A program made the position numbers and the translations under genes. This document shows, piece by piece, positions 25,271 through 30,020 of a stretch of 33,556 nucleotides of DNA (position 1 is its first letter; each line of letters opens with the position of its first letter). The notes below the pieces were generated by a model. It worked only from the letters and a program-made list of their open reading frames with translations. It was not told where the DNA came from and did no database searches. Origin of the DNA: a virus. The stretch is from the IMG/VR virus record IMGVR_UViG_3300042507_001101, positions 1-33,556 of that record; one strand, 5' to 3'.

Positions 25271-25560
25271 AATTGGTCTAGTTTATCTTCTTCCTCTTCT
25301 GTAGCAATTGCTTGCCACTTACCAAGAGGGCATTCTGAAGAAAGAGATCTTGTTTTAAAAGTTAATGAGCATCCACATTCATTACAACATGGAGCTGTAC
25401 CTTTTACTGCACATTTCTTTCCCTTACTTGGGCATTCATCACAGACATCATATCTCATGCGGGCAACATCTTCTACAAACTCATCTCTAATAACTGAGTT
25501 CTTAATGCCTTCAATGATCTTAGTCTTGTTCTCCCAAATTGCTCTGAGTGCTGCTTTCAT
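25267..25560 (-). CDS. small zinc-binding protein with CPLGKW motif
   Basis: Counted from the ATG at 25560, a 97-residue protein with eight cysteines: C-D-E-C, a C in KKCAVKG, PCCNECGC, and a last C in ECPLGKW. These form a zinc-ribbon-like domain followed by an acidic tail (EEEED). The pattern C-x-x-C ... CC-N-x-C-G-C-S-L-x-F-K-T-R-S-L-x-x-x-C-P-x-G-K-W is a recurrent small phage protein family whose function I do not know. The frame extends upstream to an ATG at 25608, but the extra 16 residues are only lysine/arginine-rich sequence read in an alternative frame of the preceding gene; even the shorter start overlaps that gene by 41 bases. It overlaps the nuclease gene by four bases. Confidence 0.7.
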   Translation of the reverse strand: MKAALRAIWENKTKIIEGIKNSVIRDEFVEDVARMRYDVCDECPSKGKKCAVKGTAPCCNECGCSLTFKTRSLSSECPLGKWQAIATEEEEDKLDQL

Positions 25561-25918
25561 TATTTTTATTTTTAGTAAATTCTTCTTTTCTCTTCTTTTC
25601 CTGTTCAATCTTTACAGACACATCATTTAATAACTGAAGCTTTTCTTCCATAGCTTTTTTATTATGGTATGCTCTAAAGGTTGATACATCATGAGTAGGA
25701 AGCATCTTAGTTAATTTTGATATATAAACTTCTGCCAGTTTTTGTTTTATAACAAACTGACCTAAACCTTCTACATTTATTCTTGGATGCTTAAGACTAC
25801 TTAACTGACTTCTAAGATCTTTATAGTAAAACTCTACCATATCACCAACAAGGCTTTCTAAAACATTTAGTTCTTCTGAAACTTCCTTGTATAGAGTACT
25901 AGATTTTTTAGGATTCAT
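25520..25918 (-). CDS. IHF/HU-like protein (crAss-like)
   Basis: A 132-residue helical protein. Residues about 15-60 read as two helices and the beta-arm signature of the HU/IHF family: LVGDMVEFYYKDLRSQLSSL then HPRINVEGLGQFVIK (44-58), where I-N-V-x-G-L-G-x-F is the familiar turn. The C-terminal half is a charged helix (IEQEKKRKEEF) ending in an Asn/Ser-rich tail. crAss-like phages carry IHF-like genes near the structural block, and this fits; they are thought to bend DNA in packaging or replication. It starts on the base after its upstream neighbour's stop (TAG-ATG). The call rests on one motif, so a DNA-binding role is likely but not certain. Confidence 0.55.
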   Translation of the reverse strand: MNPKKSSTLYKEVSEELNVLESLVGDMVEFYYKDLRSQLSSLKHPRINVEGLGQFVIKQKLAEVYISKLTKMLPTHDVSTFRAYHNKKAMEEKLQLLNDVSVKIEQEKKRKEEFTKNKNNESSTQSNLGEQD

Positions 25919-26299
25919 CTATTCAACTGCTTGAGAATCTGTACCTAAAAACTTAAAGTCTAACAAAACGGTACCTTCTGTTTGTACCATCATATTTGGA
26001 TTTAATATTATAGACTTTTTATTATCATCACTTCTTATTACAAGTCCTATCTTCTCTGCTTTGTTTATAGAATTCCTTACAGTCTGTGGTGATTTAAAGA
26101 TCCAACCTTCTTCTGAAGAAGCATCATAACAGAAGTCTGTTAGTTCAACCGGTTGGTTAAAGCTTAATAGTGTTAAACAATTCAAGTCAGATTCACTTAG
26201 AGAAAGTTTATTAATGTAACAATGCGTTAGGATCTGATACTTGACCAGATCCCATTTAGGCATTTTTACTCTTTTCTGTACTTGATTAACTATAGCCAT
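25919..26299 (-). CDS. winged-helix-like conserved crAss-like protein
   Basis: A 126-residue protein. The N-terminal part MPKWDLVKYQILTHCYINK, SLSESDLNCLTLLSF and the segment SPQTVRNSINKAEKIGLVIR (74-93 approx.) read as a helix-turn-helix with a following beta wing (KKSIILNPNMM). I recall proteins of this pattern in crAss-like genomes ahead of the terminase block; function not established. A winged-helix DNA-binding role in packaging-site recognition or gene control is possible; a small-terminase role should be considered, since such proteins use helix-turn-helix domains. It starts two bases after the previous stop. Confidence 0.6.
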   Translation of the reverse strand: MAIVNQVQKRVKMPKWDLVKYQILTHCYINKLSLSESDLNCLTLLSFNQPVELTDFCYDASSEEGWIFKSPQTVRNSINKAEKIGLVIRSDDNKKSIILNPNMMVQTEGTVLLDFKFLGTDSQAVE

Positions 26300-26301
26300 G
26301 A

Positions 26302-26616
26302 CTATCCTTTTCTGAGCTTTCTTTTACCCTGCTCAGGCATAGAAGGTTCTTTATCAATATCATTATCAGAACCTCTTTCTTCTTCCAACTCATCTTCTGG
26401 TCCTAGTTCTTGTTCTTGTTGAGATTGAGCCATCATAGCATACTGCATCTGAATGTGTGTTCTCTTATATCTTACTTCATCAATCTTCATAAGAACTTCT
26501 TCATACTTAAGTTGTGCTTCTAAGTAAGGTAAAGAATCAGTATAGAATTGAAGCATTTGTTCTTTTTGAGCAGCCAACTCTTCAGCTGTAAACTCTCTTT
26601 CTTGTTGGTTTTCCAT
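26302..26616 (-). CDS. small acidic coiled-coil protein
   Basis: A 104-residue protein with no recognised family. Residues 8-70 form a long amphipathic helix rich in Glu, Gln and Leu (EELAAQKEQMLQFYTDSLPY, then LEAQLKYEEVLMKIDEVRYK). The C-terminal third is acidic (EDELEEERGSDND) with a short basic end (KRKLRKG). It is the first gene of the unit that runs through terminase and portal, downstream of a TATATTTG box. AAAACCAACA is embedded in its first codons (26603-26612), though there it simply encodes E-N-Q-Q. Assembly or packaging partner is only a positional suggestion. Confidence 0.6.
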   Translation of the reverse strand: MENQQEREFTAEELAAQKEQMLQFYTDSLPYLEAQLKYEEVLMKIDEVRYKRTHIQMQYAMMAQSQQEQELGPEDELEEERGSDNDIDKEPSMPEQGKRKLRKG

Positions 26617-26639
26617 AATAATTAATTTTTGGTTTAGAA

Positions 26640-26647
26640 CAAATATA
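26640..26647 (-). promoter_or_regulatory. TATATTTG promoter-like box
   Basis: Minus-strand TATATTTG sits in the 110-base gap after the terminator at 26679-26707 and about 23 bases before the ATG at 26616. It fits the Bacteroidota TAnnTTTG -7 box. No clear -33 TTTG was seen at 19-21 bases upstream. Confidence 0.5.
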
Positions 26648-26678
26648 CAAAATAAGTTTAAATGTATATTGTTTAAAT

Positions 26679-26707
26679 AAAAAATCCAGGCACAGAAAGT
26701 ACCTGGA
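26679..26707 (-). terminator. Rho-independent terminator
   Basis: On the minus strand TCCAGG pairs with CCTGGA around a loop of about 11 bases whose ends may pair further (TAC/GTG). Six T follow. It lies about 20 bases after the stop of the 98-residue basic protein and ends the lysis-side transcript. Confidence 0.85.
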
Positions 26708-26726
26708 CTATAGTAGTTTAAGTGTA

Positions 26727-27023
26727 TTACTTTTTCTTAGCAGTTCTTTTTACAGCTCCACCTTTCTTTTGTTGGTTTAACATTTTCTTTAAGCCCAATC
26801 CAGCAGCAGCTCCAGCAGCAAGACCTAATATTACATCACGTCCTGTTGTGCTTGATCCACTACTTTTAACTCTTTTTGTTTTACCAGCATTGCATTTCTG
26901 TTTTCTTCTCTTTCTTCTTTTACCATCAGCACCAATGTATTCTTCCATACAAGAGTCATCTGAAGCACCACCTTCTTGGTAGCTTTTCATTGATCTGATT
27001 ATTTGATTTTTACTATGTATCAT
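26727..27023 (-). CDS. small basic protein with YQEGG motif and glycine-rich hydrophobic helix
   Basis: A 98-residue protein. Parts in order: YQEGG (15-19), a Cys-containing acidic patch (DDSCMEEY), a run of Lys/Arg (KRRKRRKQK near 35-43), a glycine/alanine-rich hydrophobic stretch at 63-78 (DVILGLAAGAAAGLGL), and a lysine tail QQKKGGAVKRTAKKK. The architecture and the GGAV-K-R-T tail echo the protein at 12615-12917, so they may be distant paralogues split by the packaging and capsid block. The ATG at 27023 lies two bases after the previous stop; an internal ATG at 26990 (MKSYQEGG) is an alternative start. A virion or membrane-active role is inference. Confidence 0.55.
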   Translation of the reverse strand: MIHSKNQIIRSMKSYQEGGASDDSCMEEYIGADGKRRKRRKQKCNAGKTKRVKSSGSSTTGRDVILGLAAGAAAGLGLKKMLNQQKKGGAVKRTAKKK

Positions 27024-27025
27024 GA

Positions 27026-27184
27026 TTACCTATTTTTAATAGTAAAGTTTAAGATAGTAAGTAAGTAAAAGCTTCTAGAAATATCAATTTCAACAGAGAG
27101 TACATCAATAAAAGATACTCTTAGCTTAATTGCAAACTTATCCCACTGCTTTGTATAACTATCCCAGCCGTTTCTGAACTTCAT
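27026..27184 (-). CDS. small 52-residue protein, unknown
   Basis: An intact reading frame from ATG at 27184 to TAA at 27026-27028 fills the only gap between the basic protein and the endolysin: seven bases after the endolysin stop and two bases before the next ATG. The protein begins MKFRNGWDSYTKQWDKFAIK and has a C-terminal hydrophobic stretch (SFYLLTILNFTI near 38-49). The tight spacing on both sides supports it being real. No family is recognised. It could be a small membrane-associated accessory of lysis or an unrelated conserved peptide. Confidence 0.6.
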   Translation of the reverse strand: MKFRNGWDSYTKQWDKFAIKLRVSFIDVLSVEIDISRSFYLLTILNFTIKNR

Positions 27185-27190
27185 ACCTTA

Positions 27191-27652
27191 TTATTTAAGT
27201 GGAAGATATTTAGTAGCACCACCTGCTTTAACTGCTTTAAGAATCTGCTTACGTTGTGCACCATCAGAGTTGTAAGATACATGCACCCAATCAGGATTGG
27301 CATCTGTACCAAATTCCCAGATAAGTTGGTCAAAGTTTAAGTTAGCTTTAATAAAGTCAAAGATTTGTTTATTGGTAATTGCTGTACCATCCATATCAAT
27401 ATCAATAGCTTCACCTTTACAATGTTGTGAACTAGAACTTCCTCCTACTGCCTTATTTAATGCAGCAGAGCGGTATCCTGAACTTAAATGAATAGGTGCA
27501 CCAAAATGGTCACGGATTGGTTGAAAGATGTTCTCAGCCAATTTTTTGAAGTTCTCAATATGCTCTGGTGTAGGCATGTTGCTAATTCCTCTTCTTTTTG
27601 CAGTCTCACTTCTTGTTACTTCTGCAAGTGCTAAATTTTTACTTAATTGCAT
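27191..27652 (-). CDS. M15-family peptidase endolysin (Peptidase_M15_3)
   Basis: A 153-residue zinc peptidase. Motifs: SSGYRSAALN (57-66), SQHCKGEAIDID (75-86) with H77 and D84 as zinc ligands, and DWVHVSY (121-127) with H124 as the third ligand. These match the D-Ala-D-Ala carboxypeptidase/L-Ala-D-Glu-type M15 family, which cleaves peptide links in peptidoglycan at the end of infection. It has no signal peptide, so it needs a holin or the membrane proteins upstream to reach the cell wall. It is 18 bases downstream of the holin-like gene. The C-terminus ends ATKYLPLK with no extra wall-binding domain. Single-domain length is normal for this family. Confidence 0.9.
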   Translation of the reverse strand: MQLSKNLALAEVTRSETAKRRGISNMPTPEHIENFKKLAENIFQPIRDHFGAPIHLSSGYRSAALNKAVGGSSSSQHCKGEAIDIDMDGTAITNKQIFDFIKANLNFDQLIWEFGTDANPDWVHVSYNSDGAQRKQILKAVKAGGATKYLPLK

Positions 27653-27670
27653 TGTGTTTGTTTTATATGG

Positions 27671-27943
27671 TTAATCTACTACTTCTTCTGAAGTCTCTTC
27701 TTTCTTTACTTTGTTTTTTAAACTCATGATGCGTCCGGCAGTTGTAATACCAAATGCACCTAGAGTAAGTAACATAAACCCATCAAAGATAAATTCTTTT
27801 ATAACAAGCTCATTGCCTATAATACCTGTAATTACATCTACAAATAGTACAAACACCATTGCAAAGAATGATATTACCCCTACAAATGCTTGTTCATTAA
27901 TTTGGTTATCATCACTGATTAATTCTCTAAATAATTTTTTCAT
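27671..27943 (-). CDS. holin-like membrane protein
   Basis: A 90-residue protein with two predicted membrane segments (about 19-43, VGVISFFAMVFVLFVDVITG, and about 52-72, EFIFDGFMLLTLGAFGITTA) and a charged C-terminus (KKEETSEE). Small size, two membrane helices, charged tail and position just upstream of the endolysin gene are the usual features of a class II-like holin. I recall proteins with the pattern LISDDNxINEQxFVG in Bacteroidota phages near lysis genes. It would form pores at a set time. The assignment is by topology and context, not sequence identity. Confidence 0.7.
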   Translation of the reverse strand: MKKLFRELISDDNQINEQAFVGVISFFAMVFVLFVDVITGIIGNELVIKEFIFDGFMLLTLGAFGITTAGRIMSLKNKVKKEETSEEVVD

Positions 27944-27945
27944 AA

Positions 27946-28494
27946 TTACATTTTTAAAGGAACCTTAGTTACCTTAGGTCTCCTTGGTTTAACTATATCA
28001 GTTTCCCACCCCTTTGGTGGTTCATCCTGATCTTCATAAGGAATAATTACATCTTCACATCTAAAAAATATTAGATCTCCGGTGTAATCATCCTTTCTTA
28101 CTTTATACTGACTTAAATCTACAGCATAAAGTATTGTATCTTTCCATGAGTAATAAATCCAGGTAGAGTTAATACCTGCATCTAGTAACCAATGTTCTAT
28201 TATATCTAATCTCTTTGCAATTACTGTATCAAAAACAAAGTTATCTATGACCTGTATTTTCTCTATTAGTTCTATTTCTTTAATTGCAAGTAAGCTGTCT
28301 CTAGTTGCAATGTCTAACTTAAGTGCTGCTATTTTAGCTTTCTGAGATTCAAAAATATTATTAATGTCATCTGCCTGTTTAACAGTCAAGATTACTACAC
28401 TATCACCTTTGATTACCGTCTTCAAGGGGTAGTTTGATTGGCTGAAAATCAAACTGGTCACCAGTAGACTGCTTAACATTAACATCCTTTTCAT
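27946..28494 (-). CDS. exported protein, candidate outer spanin-like partner
   Basis: A 182-residue protein with a clear N-terminal signal peptide (MKRMLMLSSLLVTSLIFSQ, cut expected after about residue 19); there is no lipobox cysteine. Residues 45-90 are coiled coil (FESQKAKIAALKLDIATRDS), and the C-terminal part is mixed with a polar end (PPKGWETDIVKPRRPKVTK). The first 30 codons, encoding the signal peptide, overlap the end of the upstream coiled-coil membrane protein gene by 92 bases in another frame. This resembles the nested Rz/Rz1 spanin arrangement, although a lipoprotein would be expected for a classical outer spanin. It ends three bases before the holin-like gene's ATG. Function is inferred. 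Confidence 0.55.
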   Translation of the reverse strand: MKRMLMLSSLLVTSLIFSQSNYPLKTVIKGDSVVILTVKQADDINNIFESQKAKIAALKLDIATRDSLLAIKEIELIEKIQVIDNFVFDTVIAKRLDIIEHWLLDAGINSTWIYYSWKDTILYAVDLSQYKVRKDDYTGDLIFFRCEDVIIPYEDQDEPPKGWETDIVKPRRPKVTKVPLKM

Positions 28495-28789
28495 GTGCTA
28501 ATTCTTTTTTGATGTCTTTTACTATAGACTTTGTACTATCTAAGTCTCCTATGACTTCTGCTACCATATTCTCAAGATTAGCTTTATCTGTTACTAATTC
28601 TTGGTTCTCAGCTTTTAGTTGATTAACACTATTGGTAAGTTTCTTATTTGCTGTAGTAAGTTGTTTATTTTCTCCGGTAAGTTGTATATTATCTTCTACA
28701 ACAACAACGTGTTCTGTACCGCTAGAAAATATTTGTATTACCACAATTGTGATAAACAATGCTCCAACTATAAGAAGTTTCTTTTTCAT
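28403..28789 (-). CDS. membrane-anchored coiled-coil protein, inner-spanin-like
   Basis: A 128-residue protein with one N-terminal membrane helix (about 4-22, KLLIVGALFITIVVIQIF) followed by a long coiled coil (about 35-105, ENKQLTTANKKLTNSVNQLK and AENQELVTDKANLENMVAEV) and a short Pro-containing C-terminus (QFDFQPIKLPLEDGNQR). Topology N-in with a periplasmic coil is that of an inner spanin (Rz-like) that would connect inner and outer membranes in the last lysis step. It overlaps its upstream neighbour by four bases and the next gene by 92 bases. No sequence family was recognised; the role is inferred from topology and overlap. Confidence 0.55.
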   Translation of the reverse strand: MKKKLLIVGALFITIVVIQIFSSGTEHVVVVEDNIQLTGENKQLTTANKKLTNSVNQLKAENQELVTDKANLENMVAEVIGDLDSTKSIVKDIKKELAHEKDVNVKQSTGDQFDFQPIKLPLEDGNQR

Positions 28790-29034
28790 TTTTTAACTTT
28801 ACCAAATAGCATCAACACAGTTTCTTTTAGACTTTTTGAGCTCTCAGTGCTTTCTTCTAGTTTCTTTTCTAGATCATCTCTGTAATCACCTTCTAGCTCC
28901 TCTACTCTTGCTTTTAATTCTTCCTCACTTTTGAGTAGTTTGTTTAAAAACATCCAGCATAAATAACCCAGTGCTAAGACAGCAAAGCCTAATACTCCGT
29001 ACTGTGTTAATACTTCAAAGGGACCGAATGACAT
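28786..29034 (-). CDS. small TM coiled-coil protein, tandem paralogue A
   Basis: An 82-residue protein with one membrane helix (about 14-32, VLGFAVLALGYLCWMFLN) followed by a charged coiled coil (KSEEELKARVEELEGDYRDD) and a hydrophobic-basic end (VLMLFGKVKK). Its membrane segment is clearly related to that of the next-upstream 66-residue protein (YG-x-LG-x-AVLALGY), so these are tandem duplicates. It overlaps the neighbours by one and four bases. Candidates are pinholin, anti-holin or accessory membrane proteins of lysis; no named family. Confidence 0.6.
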   Translation of the reverse strand: MSFGPFEVLTQYGVLGFAVLALGYLCWMFLNKLLKSEEELKARVEELEGDYRDDLEKKLEESTESSKSLKETVLMLFGKVKK

Positions 29035-29234
29035 TACTTCTTAGTTTTTCTCTTTACTACTTTCTTTTCTTCAAGCTCCTCTTTCATCTTCTTATTATCA
29101 TCAAGATATCTCTTGATAAATAACCAAGCAACATATCCAAGAGCTAATACTGCTAAACCTAGCGGACCGTAGTCTGCTAGCTGTCCAAATACACCAAAAT
29201 CTGGTGCTGTGGTTTCTACTGCTGTTGTATCCAT
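29034..29234 (-). CDS. small TM protein, tandem paralogue B
   Basis: A 66-residue protein with an N-terminal polar part (MDTTAVETTAPDFGVFGQLA), a membrane helix (about 23-42, YGPLGLAVLALGYVAWLFIK) and a basic/acidic helix ending KVVKRKTKK. The membrane helix is closely similar to that of the following 82-residue protein, with the same YG-x-LG-x-AVLALGY core, indicating duplication. One-base overlaps (TAATG) on both sides suggest coupled translation in a fixed ratio. Function unknown, lysis-associated by context. Confidence 0.6.
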   Translation of the reverse strand: MDTTAVETTAPDFGVFGQLADYGPLGLAVLALGYVAWLFIKRYLDDNKKMKEELEEKKVVKRKTKK

Positions 29235-29494
29235 TATCTTTGTAATATTAATTGTTTAACTGCATCAGATAGTTCACCTACAGTTCTTGCTAGGTTCTTA
29301 ATTTCTAACTGAGTTTGTTCTTGAATTGCTTGATACTTAAGTCTTGATTCTTGTTCTACCAATTCAATTTTACCTTTAAGTTTGCCTAGGCTTTCTGTGT
29401 TATTTCTAACATCTGTATGGATCATTCTTAAAAAGTAACCAAGTACTCCTGTTACTGCAATAAGTCCCCATTGAACTAACTGTGCTATTTCCAT
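29234..29494 (-). CDS. small TM coiled-coil protein, XhlA-like topology
   Basis: An 86-residue protein with an N-terminal membrane helix (about 6-22, LVQWGLIAVTGVLGYFL) and a long C-terminal helix with heptad features (DVRNNTESLGKLKGKIELVE, IKNLARTVGELSDAVKQLIL). This small size and topology are those of XhlA-type or spanin-like lysis accessory proteins, though no diagnostic motif confirms it. It overlaps both neighbours by one base. Role inferred from context. Confidence 0.55.
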   Translation of the reverse strand: MEIAQLVQWGLIAVTGVLGYFLRMIHTDVRNNTESLGKLKGKIELVEQESRLKYQAIQEQTQLEIKNLARTVGELSDAVKQLILQR

Positions 29495-30000
29495 TATTTT
29501 ATAATTAATCCTGTTGTTAATAATCCATTCAATAGAATAGAAATGTTTCTCTGTCTTTTTATTCTCTTTAGATCAAAGTCTTTGGTTGCTATAATAGTAT
29601 CCTTAGCATTGATAATGTATCTCTGCGCTTGGATAATAGTATCCTGGGCTGCTATAATAACATCCTTTTCTTTATCTCTACGGTATAGTACATGAATCAT
29701 TGTGTCCTGAATCTGGACAATGTTAAAGGTATCTTTAGAATTTTTTACCTTATCTAACTGAGAATGTAAATCTAATAAACCAGCATTGAGTTCTTCAATA
29801 AACTGTTCACTGTTATCAATTACCTTTCCCTGCTCTTTAATTATAGTCTCTTTACCTTCAATTCTTTTTTCAATTACTTTTTGATTACTAACTGGATATA
29901 CCTGTGTAGGTTTTCTTAAAAGTAAGAACAGGCACATCACAACAAGACATACCTGTAATATGGTTGAAAAATTAATACGTGGCATATGTATGTGCTTCAT
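29494..30000 (-). CDS. TM coiled-coil protein with DTII repeats
   Basis: A protein of 168 residues counted from the ATG at 30000. The frame extends five codons further to a TTG at 30015, and an ATG five codons inside (29985, MPRINFSTIL) is an alternative. A membrane helix (LQVCLVVMCLFLLL) is followed by coiled coil (EKRIEGKETIIKEQGKVIDN, then a D-T-I-I repeated three times with Q-A-Q and N-A-K spacers). The C-terminus has another hydrophobic stretch (ISILLNGLLTTGLIIK). The ATG codons at 30000 and 29985 both lie in a 9-base inverted repeat, so translation start may be regulated. Lysis-related or envelope-spanning role inferred from neighbours. Confidence 0.5.
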   Translation of the reverse strand: MKHIHMPRINFSTILQVCLVVMCLFLLLRKPTQVYPVSNQKVIEKRIEGKETIIKEQGKVIDNSEQFIEELNAGLLDLHSQLDKVKNSKDTFNIVQIQDTMIHVLYRRDKEKDVIIAAQDTIIQAQRYIINAKDTIIATKDFDLKRIKRQRNISILLNGLLTTGLIIK

Positions 30001-30006
30001 ACATAT
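29984..30006 (-). promoter_or_regulatory. hairpin overlapping two in-frame start codons
   Basis: A perfect 9-base inverted repeat on the minus strand, ATATGTATG AAGCA CATACATAT, contains the ATG at 30000 at the end of its first arm. Its second arm supplies the first two bases of the ATG at 29985. It could hide or select between the two starts. Confidence 0.45.
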
Positions 30007-30020
30007 AATATACAAAAAAA

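Noticed and set aside
25561-25608. Longer start at 25608 for the zinc-binding protein
   Set aside because: It adds only a Lys/Arg-rich stretch read out of frame within the preceding gene; the ATG at 25560 gives a natural helix start.
28403-28789. Frameshift joining the two overlapping coiled-coil proteins into one
   Set aside because: Each has its own membrane or signal sequence and complete ends; nested overlap explains the arrangement better than a sequencing or programmed shift.
30001-30015. TTG start at 30015 for the DTII-repeat membrane protein
   Set aside because: The five added codons are AT-rich leader sequence; ATG codons at 30000 or 29985 are more likely starts.
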